A DNA stretch of 64,000 nucleotides from Acidobacteriota bacterium. Its GTDB lineage: Bacteria; Acidobacteriota; Holophagae; Acanthopleuribacterales; Acanthopleuribacteraceae. Under the pieces are notes generated by a model, which ran no database searches, had not been told where the DNA came from, and was given only the letters and a program-made list of their open reading frames with translations. The stretch spans positions 62,001-126,000 of the forward strand of contig JACJWC010000005.1 of NCBI GenBank assembly GCA_020637335.1. Reading direction: 5' to 3'. Made by a program: the position numbers and the translations under genes. The stretch's first letter is position 1. Every line of letters begins with the position of its first letter. This document shows, piece by piece, positions 17,571 through 26,816 of the stretch.

Positions 17571-18608
17571 TTGATTTTTGTACATTTCTTATTTTTATGG
17601 CTTCAACTTTCTGGTTCCTGGGTGTTTGCGCCAGCGGAGGACATTTACGGGTATCCGAGTTCGGCTTGTCTTTCGCCTGAAGGAGAACTTTTTGTCGTGT
17701 TAAGGAACCAAAATCAGGTTCTGAAACTTTCCACAGATGGTCAAAAGTCCTTTTTGTTTGGGAGAAAGGGACAAGGGCCCGGCGAATACGAATATGCCTT
17801 TTCACTGCGTTATTTGGAAAAGGACGGTTTATTGGCGTTAATGGATGGCATTACCCAAAAGGTTCATTTCTATTACCCCAACTGGGATTATCAGTTTAGC
17901 CGAACCATTCAAGGACCCGATCAAGCATGGGCTGGAAAGGTTGCAGATCGAAACACTTTCATTTTTTTGGACACTTTTCAGCCAATAACGGATGCGGAAA
18001 ATCGGGGCGCTCAGCTCTTTCGCCTAACGTTTGGCCAGAAACCTGAGTTGATTCAGGCATTTTCGGAAAAGGTTCATCAGGACCCCTTGTTCGTGGTGGA
18101 TGGCCGAGCCTCTGCAACTGCTTTTCCACCTTGGTTCCGGAAAGTATGCTGGTCTGTTTCCCCTAGCGGGGAATGGCTTTGTTACGGTGGAAACGATTCG
18201 TTGAATCTAATCGTGTTAAACCTCTCAAACCAACAAAAAGGATCCTTTCAAGAAACACTACCGCCCCGGCTACTTGACTCTGAATCTGTTAAATCGTTTT
18301 CACACAAGGCTGTCCTGAACGGAAATCCCCACGTGTTGAGGGATGAGAAGCCACCGCTGACTTGGCCCATCGTCCAGTCGGTTCAATGGGACTTTGCAAT
18401 TCGAATTTGGGTCGAGATCAATTGCCAAACCAGCCCTTTAGAACAAGAAACGTATTGGTTATTTTCAGTGGGTACAAAAAAACTCGGTGCCCTCATCTTG
18501 GAACAAAATCAACATTTTCTGACAGCCGATCAAAATTCGATTTGGCTGGTGAATAGCCTTGGCGAGACTTGGACAATTGAGAAAAGACCGTTAATTCTTA
18601 GCGATTAA
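17571..18608 (+). CDS. Exported six-bladed beta-propeller protein
   Basis: I choose the TTG at 17571 because GGGAG lies 5 nt upstream and it gives a clean signal peptide (MIFVHFLFLWLQLSGSWVFA); the frame could extend to another TTG at 17529. The 345-aa protein has an N-terminal blade with GELFVVLRNQNQVLKLSTDG followed by FGRKGQGPGEYEYAF. The GPGE(Y/F) turn is typical of the 6-bladed propeller family PF17170 found in Bacteroidetes and Acidobacteria. Those proteins are envelope-bound and of unknown function. The stop codon overlaps that of the convergent small gene at 18605 (shared TTAA). It is divergent from carAB and probably unrelated to it. Confidence 0.72.
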   Translation: MIFVHFLFLWLQLSGSWVFAPAEDIYGYPSSACLSPEGELFVVLRNQNQVLKLSTDGQKSFLFGRKGQGPGEYEYAFSLRYLEKDGLLALMDGITQKVHFYYPNWDYQFSRTIQGPDQAWAGKVADRNTFIFLDTFQPITDAENRGAQLFRLTFGQKPELIQAFSEKVHQDPLFVVDGRASATAFPPWFRKVCWSVSPSGEWLCYGGNDSLNLIVLNLSNQQKGSFQETLPPRLLDSESVKSFSHKAVLNGNPHVLRDEKPPLTWPIVQSVQWDFAIRIWVEINCQTSPLEQETYWLFSVGTKKLGALILEQNQHFLTADQNSIWLVNSLGETWTIEKRPLILSD

Positions 18609-18808
18609 TGTCGGTGGATGAGTGGGGAAAGTTGGGTCCATTCCATGGGGGTTAGTGGCCGCATTTCGGATCCGTAGCTTTGCCAGTGGAGACCGCAGGC
18701 TGGGCAGACACAGACACTCCAGCCACCTGCGATTTCGCCAAGATGCTCTAATGGGTGGCTGTTTCCAGCAAATGCGGCAGCCAAACAGAACTCGCAACCC
18801 ATGTCCAT
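18605..18808 (-). CDS. Small zinc-ribbon-like protein
   Basis: A 67-aa protein with two cysteine pairs spaced like a rubredoxin/zinc ribbon: CEFC near the N-terminus and CVCPACG in the middle. The C-terminus (LTPMEWTQLSPLIHRH) is helical and rich in Trp/His. Of three clustered ATGs the one at 18808 is best placed behind AAAAAGGGG (7 nt); the others are at 18814 and 18802. Composition looks protein-coding, but there is no family I can name. It could bind zinc or act in protein-protein contacts. It lies downstream of the serine hydrolase gene on the same strand (84 nt gap), so it may not be co-transcribed. Confidence 0.55.
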   Translation of the reverse strand: MDMGCEFCLAAAFAGNSHPLEHLGEIAGGWSVCVCPACGLHWQSYGSEMRPLTPMEWTQLSPLIHRH

Positions 18809-18892
18809 AACCATGCCCCTTTTTGGATTAAAGCCAGTTTAGGGCGTCAAGGTTCGGAGAAAGTTTTTACACGATTAGAATTTGTGAAGCGA

Positions 18893-20338
18893 TCAGGGTG
18901 TGCGGTCGGAGCGGTCCTGTTCGCCATTGGCATAATGGCCCACCAATGCAACCGGATTACCCGATTCATCGAGCAACACTTCCAATTGAAAGAAATCAAA
19001 GCGATCCATGCCAAAACGAAGCGGCGCCACGGGGATCAGGGTCATTGGCTTTTGGCCTTCGCGGCTGTAGACCAAACCGTTGCCTTTCACTTCCAACGTG
19101 CGTGGCCCGTAGTGGCCGGCAATACGATCTAGCTCGGCCCGATCCAAAACAATAAGCTGCTTTTTTGCCTCGATGAGCTGCTGAATCCATAAAGCGCGCG
19201 TCTCCAACTCACCTTTATTGGCAACGAGGGGTGCTGCCTTTTGATAAGCGGCAACGGCTTCCGACCATTGGCCCTGGCGAAAAAAGGCTTCGGCCATACG
19301 GCGTTCTTTGCGACCCGGCGCGTCAAAGGACTCGTAACCGGCCATATCAAACGGGTCTTTGAGGCCTGGAAAAAAGCGTTCTGAAACGGCCCGGCCGATC
19401 GATAGCCCTTCCGCAGAATTGGCAAAATACACGCAGCCTTGTTTGCCTTCGGCATCGATCAGGAACAAAGCTTTCGCATCGCCATTATCGCCCCAGTGCC
19501 AAACGATTTGACGATCCTGCCAAAGGGTCAAACCAATGCCTAAGCCCCAATCCAGGTGCACTGTTCCATAGCCGTCATCACCCGGTCCGACAACGGAACC
19601 CTGTGCCGAAAACATCTGTTTGTGGCTCTCGGGCGAAAGTCCAACCCCATCACACAGGGCGATGAGGAAATGGGCGTAATCTTCCGGCGTTGTAAGCAAG
19701 CTGGCCGCCACGTTGATCGATTCAAAACGCTGTTTGGGGCTGGGATTACCGGTGCTATCGTGCGGTGTGGTCAAATCCTTTTCAAGTGCGGTGCGCCAAA
19801 TAAAACTTGAGCGGCGCATTTTCAAAGGCCCAAAAACCTCTTTCTGGAACAAGGCATCCAACGACCTACCCGTCACTTTCTCAACGACCTGGCCTAGATA
19901 AACAAAGCCTTCACCCGAGTAACCAAATTTTTGACCGGGCTCAAAGCGCATGCTCAGATGGTCACCGCCCCAATTGGGCAGTCCGCTGCGGTGGGCCAAC
20001 ACGTGGCGTGCTGTCATTTTCGAGGCCAAGGGCTCGCCCGCCAATCGAGGATTGGCCAAAAGATCCATCAAGGGCTGGTCCAAATCCAATAGACCCTGGT
20101 CCACCAAACGCAAACACAAATAGGCGAAAACGGGCTTACTCAGAGAAGCCGCCTGAAACACGCTGGCCCGATTCACCAATTGGCCAGTTCCCTTTTCTTT
20201 TTCCCCATAAAAGGCAGTTTGGATTGAACCGTCATGAATTTCGGCAATGGCAAATCCCGGTAACTCGGCTTTCTGACACAGATCGGCATAAAAGGCTGCA
20301 GACTTGGGATCGGACAGCAACAATAACAGAACCAGCAT
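18893..20338 (-). CDS. Exported serine hydrolase of the beta-lactamase/DD-peptidase (class C-like) family
   Basis: A 481-aa protein with a very short hydrophobic start (MLVLLLLLSD). Residues about 15-325 form the beta-lactamase fold: nucleophile S65-L-S-K68 in QAASLSKPVFAY, the second-site tyrosine Y140-S-G in KFGYSGEG, and HWGDNG in place of KTG. About 150 further residues include a TPR-like helical pair (AEAFFRQGQWSEAVAAYQKA) and a C-terminal beta domain (GHYGPRTLEVKGNGLVYSREG) like the lipocalin-type DUF3471 tail of other such hydrolases. The likely substrate is a peptide or ester in the envelope. True beta-lactamase activity is not implied. GGGGGAGG lies 6 nt before the ATG. Confidence 0.85.
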   Translation of the reverse strand: MLVLLLLLSDPKSAAFYADLCQKAELPGFAIAEIHDGSIQTAFYGEKEKGTGQLVNRASVFQAASLSKPVFAYLCLRLVDQGLLDLDQPLMDLLANPRLAGEPLASKMTARHVLAHRSGLPNWGGDHLSMRFEPGQKFGYSGEGFVYLGQVVEKVTGRSLDALFQKEVFGPLKMRRSSFIWRTALEKDLTTPHDSTGNPSPKQRFESINVAASLLTTPEDYAHFLIALCDGVGLSPESHKQMFSAQGSVVGPGDDGYGTVHLDWGLGIGLTLWQDRQIVWHWGDNGDAKALFLIDAEGKQGCVYFANSAEGLSIGRAVSERFFPGLKDPFDMAGYESFDAPGRKERRMAEAFFRQGQWSEAVAAYQKAAPLVANKGELETRALWIQQLIEAKKQLIVLDRAELDRIAGHYGPRTLEVKGNGLVYSREGQKPMTLIPVAPLRFGMDRFDFFQLEVLLDESGNPVALVGHYANGEQDRSDRTP

Positions 20339-20373
20339 GATGAACCTCCCCCTTTCAAGACGTCAAAATCCCG

Positions 20374-20400
20374 AAAAAAGTTAGCCTGCAAAGGCTTTTT
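20374..20400 (-). terminator. Terminator after the HEAT/cyclophilin gene
   Basis: AGCCT (20383-20387) pairs with AGGCT (20392-20396). On the minus strand the hairpin is followed by AAC and a T6 run, just upstream of the serine hydrolase start. Confidence 0.5.
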
Positions 20401-20479
20401 TTCTTGGACCTGAGCAATCCAGGTCGGAAGAATTCTTGGCTTTTGTTATTTGTAGACTTTAATGGGAGTTAGAAAGCAT

Positions 20480-22324
20480 TTAACGGGCAATGACTTGGGC
20501 CGTTTGGATGGTATCGCCTTGTTCCAATTGATCCACCACTTCCATGCCCAAAACAACTTCGCCAAATACCGTGTAACCGCCATCCAAATGGGGTTGCGGT
20601 GCATGGCAGATAAAGAATTGGCTGCCACCCGTATCTTTGCCGGCCAGGGCCATGCCAACCGTTCCGCGTTTAAACCGCTTTGGGTTAATTTCGCAAGGGA
20701 TGGCGTAACCGGGCCCACCACTACCATCGCCGCGAACATCGCCTCCCTGCAAAACAAAGTTAGGTACGACCCGATGCCAAGCCATGTTGTCGAAATAGTG
20801 TTTTTGCGAGAGCAGACTTATATTGGCACAGGTAATTGGTGCATCTTGCCAATACAATCGAATGTGGATCAGGCCTTTTTCGGTCTGTAATTGCCAGATC
20901 CATTCGGGTCCTTCGGACGTCCACCCGCTGGCAGCCCGGATAACCAGGTTCTCAGGCGCAGGTTGGCTATTGCCCTTACCCAGGAATCGCGAGCGATCTG
21001 TCAGGCTCGGGTGCGTTATGAGGTTCAGGGCCTTGAGGCGAACCAAGTATTGCGGGTGATCGACCAATTTCTGCAGTTCATTCTGGACCTCATTTTCAGC
21101 GACAAAGCTGGCCAAATTGTCGAGGATGGCGTATTGCGGGTCGATTTCAGGAAATGAGAGCGGTAATAGCGATAAGAAACCGGGTTTGGGGTCCAACTTG
21201 CGCTGGGCTGTCTGGTTGACCATCTCGGCTAAAAGGAACGGGTCGCTGGGCACGCCCAGTGAATGAATCCACTGCCCTGCCAGATCTGACTCTTCGGGCA
21301 AGCTACTCAGGAGAATTTCTTTTTCCAGGCTACTGCCCTTTTCAAACAGGGATTGGGTTGTTTCCGGAGCCCCCCATTTGGCTTGCAGCCGTAAATACTG
21401 ACGGGCTTTCCAATCGCGTGCTTTGGGCCAATCCTTGACCCACTCGGCCCATGGCACCTGATTGCCCTTGGCATCCAGGTAGGAAAATAAGGCACTGGCG
21501 CTCAAATTCTGAATTTGGGCTTCGCTCAAATTGGTTTCGGGAGCAAGAGCCAGTAGCCCACCCAAAGCCGTTGAAATAACCAAGGGATTTGGATCGGTAA
21601 GTGCTTGCTGGAAGATGGCGAGTTCAAAAGCTTTGTTTTTCTGAGCCGCGCGCAAGACTTCAACCCGAACCCGCCAATCTTCGTGCATTAACAATTTGAG
21701 CAATGTTTCGCTGTAAGCGCTGTTGGGCTCGTCTGGGCTGATACGCAAAGCGAGACACACACTCTCAGGTTGTTTGGCGTAACGATCCAAACAGGCAATC
21801 AGGGCTTGGGTCGGCACACTCAAACGTTGGCGGGCCAAATAAAACAGGGTTCCGACCCCGGGCACAGACGCGGCCCCCAATCGAGATTGGATCGCCTTTT
21901 GCCAAACTGGATCGTTCATGCGGAAGAAGTAGAACAAGGTTTGATCCTGCAGTTCGGCTGGCCAGGATTGCCAAAGGTGGAGCAAGGCGGGTTGATCTTC
22001 GCTGCTGGCCGTTTTGGAAAGGGCTTCGACCCAAAGCAGGAATTCGGCATCCATGGGACCGATCTTGAGGGTTAAAAGATCGGAAAGCGGTGCTCCCTCG
22101 ATTTCGCCCCAGGCAAACAATGCATATTGACGCCATTGTGGATCAACCAGTAGGGGTCGTAAGAAGCTCAACCCATCCGGATGGCCGATTTGTCCGAAGG
22201 TCAAGATTTTGTCCGCTGATAGCGGGGCTTCAAGCAGAGCGGGCGTGATTTGGCGTTGAATTCTTGCCTCAACCAAAACCTGCTGTGTACTCGGCATGTA
22301 TAACCAGAACAAAACCATCCACAT
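20480..22324 (-). CDS. Exported HEAT-like repeat protein with C-terminal cyclophilin peptidyl-prolyl isomerase
   Basis: A 614-aa protein with a hydrophobic N-terminal signal (MWMVLFWLYMPS). Residues about 30-460 are helical HEAT-like repeats (for example LLKLLMHEDWRVRVEVLRAAQ, ALTDPNPLVISTALGGLLAL). Residues about 475-614 are a cyclophilin domain with WHRVVPNFVLQGGD, GTVGMALAGKDTGGSQFFI and the LDGGYTVFGEV strand; the catalytic Arg and the Gln-Phe-Phe core are intact. It probably helps fold proteins in the periplasm, with the helical part choosing clients; this last point is inference. GGGAGGT precedes the ATG. Cyclophilins fused to a long HEAT region occur in Bacteroidetes and Acidobacteria. 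Confidence 0.85.
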   Translation of the reverse strand: MWMVLFWLYMPSTQQVLVEARIQRQITPALLEAPLSADKILTFGQIGHPDGLSFLRPLLVDPQWRQYALFAWGEIEGAPLSDLLTLKIGPMDAEFLLWVEALSKTASSEDQPALLHLWQSWPAELQDQTLFYFFRMNDPVWQKAIQSRLGAASVPGVGTLFYLARQRLSVPTQALIACLDRYAKQPESVCLALRISPDEPNSAYSETLLKLLMHEDWRVRVEVLRAAQKNKAFELAIFQQALTDPNPLVISTALGGLLALAPETNLSEAQIQNLSASALFSYLDAKGNQVPWAEWVKDWPKARDWKARQYLRLQAKWGAPETTQSLFEKGSSLEKEILLSSLPEESDLAGQWIHSLGVPSDPFLLAEMVNQTAQRKLDPKPGFLSLLPLSFPEIDPQYAILDNLASFVAENEVQNELQKLVDHPQYLVRLKALNLITHPSLTDRSRFLGKGNSQPAPENLVIRAASGWTSEGPEWIWQLQTEKGLIHIRLYWQDAPITCANISLLSQKHYFDNMAWHRVVPNFVLQGGDVRGDGSGGPGYAIPCEINPKRFKRGTVGMALAGKDTGGSQFFICHAPQPHLDGGYTVFGEVVLGMEVVDQLEQGDTIQTAQVIAR

Positions 22325-22477
22325 TGCTGACCTCCCTAAACGTTTCCTCCTTTTATAGCATTCTGGCGATTTTGGCCAGTGTGCTCACAAAAGGAGCGCA
22401 GGTTGGTCATGCTTTGGTCACATTTGCCGTTGAAATTAGAAACCAAATCGGCGCCTGGTCGCCATGGAGGTTCAGTT

Positions 22478-23920
22478 ATGTTGAAAAGTACACGATTGTT
22501 TTGGGTCCTGATTCTGGCGCCCTTGGTTTGGAGCCAGAGCGAAACGGTTATTCCCTGGGTAGCGCAAAAAGACGCAACTTGGAAAAGTTTTATTGCCATT
22601 AACAACCACGGATCCGCTAGCGCTTCGGTTCAACTCGAGGCAGTTCGCGCCGGAGGACAAAGTGAGCGGGTGACCGTCTCTATTCCAGCCGGCGGGCACT
22701 ATTCCGTTGCGGCCTCAACCTTGTTTACTAGTTTGGGCTCTGGATCTGGTTATTGTGTGTTTATTCAGAGTGACCAACCCCTGACGGCGGGGGTTAAGGT
22801 TGCCTCCCAGGCTACGGCCAGTGGCGATAGTCCTGCATTGGGTCAAGGTGTCGCGTTAGAACAGGCTGCACCGCGATTGGTTTTGCCGTATTTACCCTAT
22901 GAGAGTGGGGGTGCATCTGCGCCCGTTTTGGTCAACGTTACGGATGAAACTGCATCCGTTACCTTGCGCTTTGTCGGTGGACAAGTGCTTGACCCGGTGA
23001 CCGTCACTATCCCGCCGCGCAGTCCGCTGGCTGATGTAACGACCAATCTGTTCCCCGGGCTGTCCACTTCCGGTTATATGGAAGCGGAATCCAATGTGCC
23101 GTTGGTCGGTGCTGCTTTTAATTTCAACGCCTTACGTGAACCCAGCATGGCCATTGCCCAAGTGCAATCCACCTTATCTGAGGAAGATCTGGATGGCTTG
23201 ATCAGCAGCCTGGAAACCTCCGCCACATTGATGAACAGCTATGCGACAAGTTCTTCGGGACTGTTCAAGCAATCGGCTTGCCCCGAAGTCGATGTCGACA
23301 TCAATCTTAATAATCAGAGCAGCTTTATTACCGGCCATTTCGACTGGGGCAGCGGTTGTACCAACGTTTTGGGTGTCTACCACAGCGGTTCCATTGACCT
23401 AACCATGCAGCGCGAGGGCACTATCCAAACCGGTGGATGGATGAATGGCAGCTTGGTAATGGATAACTTCACCACCAAATACTTGGGTTCCAGTGCGGCC
23501 TTTAATGGTTCTGCTCATGCGGAAGGCAGCACCAAAAGCCAAAACTTCACCTTGTCGGGTAGCTGGAGTGCTTCTGCGGATGTGCCAGCCTATTACCTGC
23601 ACGCATCCTTTTCAAGTTCCACCTACTTAAGCGTGAACCACAAATCTGACCATTACGAAGCCTATGGCAGCTTTCAAGTCAAATACCAAACCTACTACTA
23701 CGGCAGTATCGTCGCTGAAGTCGCCCAAAACGATCCATTGATTTATGACTTTGAGACCTGCATCTGGCCCACAGACGGCAAGTTAATGCTGACCTTGCAA
23801 TACGGAATCCCGCTCACCGGTAGCCTGGACTTCGGTACAGGCGACTGTAATACCGCCGTCCTAACCGTAAATGGTGTTTCGCAGACGCTTTACCTGCCAG
23901 GCATCTACACCAAACAATAA
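22478..23920 (+). CDS. Exported beta-rich protein of unknown function
   Basis: The start is set at 22478 (ATG, GGAGG 8 nt upstream), where MLKSTRLFWVLILAPLVWSQ gives a clear signal peptide; the frame is open further upstream. The 480-aa protein is Ser/Thr/Gly-rich. Two N-terminal beta-sandwich-like units (WKSFIAINNHGSASASVQLEA and VLVNVTDETASVTLRFVGG, each followed by VTVSIPAG or VTVTIPPR) are repeats of one another. The C-terminal half (about 260-480) is strand-rich with four scattered Cys that may form disulphides. Acidobacterial genomes carry many proteins with this N-terminal unit. I do not recognise a function. A strong terminator follows. Confidence 0.7.
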   Translation: MLKSTRLFWVLILAPLVWSQSETVIPWVAQKDATWKSFIAINNHGSASASVQLEAVRAGGQSERVTVSIPAGGHYSVAASTLFTSLGSGSGYCVFIQSDQPLTAGVKVASQATASGDSPALGQGVALEQAAPRLVLPYLPYESGGASAPVLVNVTDETASVTLRFVGGQVLDPVTVTIPPRSPLADVTTNLFPGLSTSGYMEAESNVPLVGAAFNFNALREPSMAIAQVQSTLSEEDLDGLISSLETSATLMNSYATSSSGLFKQSACPEVDVDINLNNQSSFITGHFDWGSGCTNVLGVYHSGSIDLTMQREGTIQTGGWMNGSLVMDNFTTKYLGSSAAFNGSAHAEGSTKSQNFTLSGSWSASADVPAYYLHASFSSSTYLSVNHKSDHYEAYGSFQVKYQTYYYGSIVAEVAQNDPLIYDFETCIWPTDGKLMLTLQYGIPLTGSLDFGTGDCNTAVLTVNGVSQTLYLPGIYTKQ

Positions 23921-23941
23921 TCGTTTCACCTATCCGAATAG

Positions 23942-23973
23942 AAAAGGGGCCGCTCATGTGGCTCCTTTTTTTT
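23942..23973 (+). terminator. Rho-independent terminator
   Basis: AAAAGGGGCC (23942-23951) pairs with GGCTCCTTTT (23960-23969), with one G-T pair and an 8-nt loop. The run of T8 ends at 23973. Confidence 0.85.
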
Positions 23974-24206
23974 GTCCCAATTTTGCTGATCAAACCGCAA
24001 CATTTTCCTTTCTCTTGTCCGCCTAAACCACTGCAGTTAAAACAGTTAAACCGGATCCGCCTGTGCTCTTGGATACTTTGTAAAGAAAATGTCAAGAACA
24101 TGTAATTTTTGAGTTGTAATCTCAATTGGAATTCCCTTACCCTGAGGGCACGTCAGCACCCAAAAAATGGAATGGTACTGAAAACGCATGCAGGGAGGGA
24201 AACGCA

Positions 24207-25097
24207 ATGCGCTATGTTCTGTTAATGGTCCTCGGCCTGGGATTAATGGCTCAGGACAGCGACCAAAAACCGGCTGAAGGCTTTTATTTCCAAGGGGTTT
24301 TGTGGGATAGCCAAGAAGCCTATATCCAATCGGGAAGACGCTGTACCACAGCAATTCCGGATGAGGAAAAGCAAGAAGAAATCGAAATGTTTATGAGTAA
24401 CTTTTTGGATAACCCAGAAAGTAACCTGGCCGGAGCGACGATCAATGTGTATTTCCATGTGATTCGCTCGGGCACAAGCGTGAGTCAGGGCAATATCCCC
24501 GATTCGCAAATTAATGCCCAGATCAATGTCTTAAATGATGCGTATGGGCCTTATGGCTACTATTTCAACCTGGTAAGTGTTGATCGAACCACCAACAGCA
24601 GTTGGTTCGCGATGGAGCCCGGTACTTCTGCCGAAACGCAAGCGAAAAACGCCTTGCGCAAAGGATCAGCAGATGACCTGAACATCTACAGCTGCAATCC
24701 TGGCGGCGGCTTATTGGGCTGGGCAACTTTCCCTTGGTGGTATGCTGGCGATCCCAAAGACGATGGTGTGGTTCTGTTGTTTTCCTCGGTTCCCGGTGGA
24801 AGCGCTGCCCCTTACAATTTGGGCGATACAGGCACGCATGAGGTAGGTCACTGGATGGGGCTGTACCATACCTTCCAAGGCGGCTGCTCTAAGAACAATG
24901 ATTATGTCAACGACACCCCGCGTGAGCGTTCTGCTGCTTACGGTTGCCCCAACAACCGCGATACCTGTCGCCAAAGCGGTAAGGACCCGATCCACAACTT
25001 CATGGATTACACCGATGATGCGTGTATGTACGAATTCACCAATGGTCAGGCCGACCGTATGGACGCAGCCTGGACAGGTTACCGCGCCGGTAACTAA
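24207..25097 (+). CDS. Exported zinc metalloprotease, pappalysin-like (M43)
   Basis: The start is at 24207 (ATG, GGGAGGG upstream), which gives the signal peptide MRYVLLMVLGLGLMAQ and a 296-aa precursor. The catalytic site is the extended zinc motif HEVGHWMGLYHTF, followed by MDYTDD, the Met-turn of metzincins. TINVYFHVIRSGTS and IPDSQINAQINVLNDAY are typical of the MEP1/pappalysin (M43) group. Conserved Cys around GGCSKN, YGCPNN and DTCR probably make disulphides. It is a secreted endopeptidase. The N-terminal propeptide of about 70 residues (QEEIEMFMSNFL) is typical. Its target is unknown. Confidence 0.93.
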   Translation: MRYVLLMVLGLGLMAQDSDQKPAEGFYFQGVLWDSQEAYIQSGRRCTTAIPDEEKQEEIEMFMSNFLDNPESNLAGATINVYFHVIRSGTSVSQGNIPDSQINAQINVLNDAYGPYGYYFNLVSVDRTTNSSWFAMEPGTSAETQAKNALRKGSADDLNIYSCNPGGGLLGWATFPWWYAGDPKDDGVVLLFSSVPGGSAAPYNLGDTGTHEVGHWMGLYHTFQGGCSKNNDYVNDTPRERSAAYGCPNNRDTCRQSGKDPIHNFMDYTDDACMYEFTNGQADRMDAAWTGYRAGN

Positions 25098-25115
25098 CGA
25101 TTAATTAAATCACTC

Positions 25116-25146
25116 AAAAAAGGCCTCCGAAAGCGGAGGCCTTTTT
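25116..25146. terminator. Bidirectional terminator between convergent genes
   Basis: AAAAAGGCCTCCG (25116-25128) pairs perfectly with CGGAGGCCTTTTT (25134-25146). It has T tracts on both strands, so it serves both the metalloprotease gene and the convergent S51 peptidase gene. Confidence 0.9.
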
Positions 25147-25163
25147 CACTTCAAGTAGGTTTT

Positions 25164-26708
25164 CTATAGGTTGGCCTCAAATTGGCTGAGCAGGAAGGCC
25201 AGGTCGAGAACATCGATCGACCCATTCTGGACTATATCGAGTTCCGGACGGTTTTGGCCCCAATAATCGATGAGAAGCGAGAGACCTGCTCCGTTCGGTT
25301 GCAAACCTAAAAGGCGGCGACGCGGGTACCAGAAACGAGTCCCGCCTAAGGTATCCCCGATAACATGCAGTGTTGCCTGGTCGAAGGCGGCGGTGAAATC
25401 CACGCCGTTTTGACTGGGGAAATAGGAATTGAGCCCCATCCATGAGGCGGTATCGAGGCTGACCACGATTCCGCCGGAACCGCCCGATACATAAACAAAA
25501 TCCGGATCATCGCCACTGATCCACTGACCCCCCGGCCAGAGCAAATAACCGACCAATTGCGGCCGGTCGAAAAGCGCACGCCACAAGGATTCGTGTTTGT
25601 ATCCGCGATTATTGCTGGCACCGGCGTTGCCAAAACCCACACTATCGTACAGGGTGGGAAGGGTTTGGGTCTCCGTCAGGGAAAAAGGATCCCAAGAGGC
25701 CTTCCACTCAAATTGGTCGGCTGCGCTCTCACCATCGCCCATGATGGGGTTCCATGGATTGTTTTCGGGGACCAAGGCGAGTGTGGGGACTGGTACGGCC
25801 GAACCATCAGGTGTTACGATCCGACTCAGCAGATCAAAACGCCAACCCTGCACCAATCGGTGAGCAGCTAAATACGTGTAAATAAGCGGTTTTCCAGGTA
25901 TTCTGACATTCTCTGTCTGGTTTGTGCGGTGCAGAAACAGTGCGGAACCCAAACCAAAAACGGATGCCTGGCTGCCCGTGATGACCAGCGCTGTTTTCTC
26001 CTCTACACCAATTCCCACCAAATCAAAACGCTGGAAGTCTTCTTCCGCCTTGGCCAGAATGCCGGCCAGGCGGCCCAACCGGCCACGCCAAGTGAAATGA
26101 CTATCGATGCAAATACCCGGTAGGATTGAGAGAAAGTCATTGTGTATGCCAGACCCGCCATCCGCATCATCAAGATAGGGTGTATGGGCGTCGTGTAGCA
26201 CATCACCAGAAACCAGATCGCGTCCGCCGGCAAAGGCGAATTCGGCCAAACTCATGGAACCGGCACTGGTCCCGCCAATGGAGCCACCGCGATTGAGAAC
26301 CGTGTGAATAGCCTGGTCCAGGGCGGTATCGTTCCATTCGTCGTAATACACACCCTGGTCTCCACCCCGAATGAAAAGCGCATCGGCCAATTCCACAGCC
26401 TCGCGCACAGACTTGGCGTTTGCAGCCGTTCGGTCCGGAACCGGTAATTCAAAAGCAGTGACATTAAGCATTTGCAGGTTGCCCAACCAGACGAAGTACT
26501 GAGTCAGAAACGTGGAGGGTTGGTCATTGGTTCCCAGGATGACGACCCGAACTTCACCATCCATGTTGGTATCGCCGCCCGCCAAAAGGGCACTGTAAGG
26601 CGCAACCGACCAACCGTTAGGATCGCCAATATCACTCTCAGCCCCACCGCCAACCAAAACCACGCGTGCGGGTCCACCCCAAACAAGCAAAAACCAAATA
26701 GCCACCAT
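25164..26708 (-). CDS. Exported cyanophycinase-like peptidase (S51) with dockerin-like C-terminus
   Basis: A 514-aa protein with a short hydrophobic start (MVAIWFLLVWGGPA). The N-terminal half matches cyanophycinase/S51 peptidases: VVLVGGGAE, ADALFIRGGDQGVYYDEW and the nucleophile elbow GGTSAGS with Ser148. About 230 further residues carry no domain I can name, and the last 25 residues (LDIVQNGSIDVLDLAFLLSQ) resemble a single dockerin/EF-hand calcium repeat. Cyanophycinases cut beta-Asp-Arg dipeptides from cyanophycin; the secreted form would degrade external polymer or another Asp-linked peptide. No cyanophycin synthetase gene is in the window. The ribosome site is weak. Confidence 0.82.
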   Translation of the reverse strand: MVAIWFLLVWGGPARVVLVGGGAESDIGDPNGWSVAPYSALLAGGDTNMDGEVRVVILGTNDQPSTFLTQYFVWLGNLQMLNVTAFELPVPDRTAANAKSVREAVELADALFIRGGDQGVYYDEWNDTALDQAIHTVLNRGGSIGGTSAGSMSLAEFAFAGGRDLVSGDVLHDAHTPYLDDADGGSGIHNDFLSILPGICIDSHFTWRGRLGRLAGILAKAEEDFQRFDLVGIGVEEKTALVITGSQASVFGLGSALFLHRTNQTENVRIPGKPLIYTYLAAHRLVQGWRFDLLSRIVTPDGSAVPVPTLALVPENNPWNPIMGDGESAADQFEWKASWDPFSLTETQTLPTLYDSVGFGNAGASNNRGYKHESLWRALFDRPQLVGYLLWPGGQWISGDDPDFVYVSGGSGGIVVSLDTASWMGLNSYFPSQNGVDFTAAFDQATLHVIGDTLGGTRFWYPRRRLLGLQPNGAGLSLLIDYWGQNRPELDIVQNGSIDVLDLAFLLSQFEANL

Positions 26709-26816
26709 GAAAACACCAATTCATTTTCCGAATTGATGAAATTTTAATTTCTAACATAGAGAGATGCAACCCCAAATGCCAACCCACTTCTGACAGCATT
26801 TAGAGTGTGGCCCGAT

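Noticed and set aside
17473..17805. Minus-strand frame of 110 codons over the start of the propeller gene
   Set aside because: The opposite strand has a signal peptide and family motif, and this one has neither.
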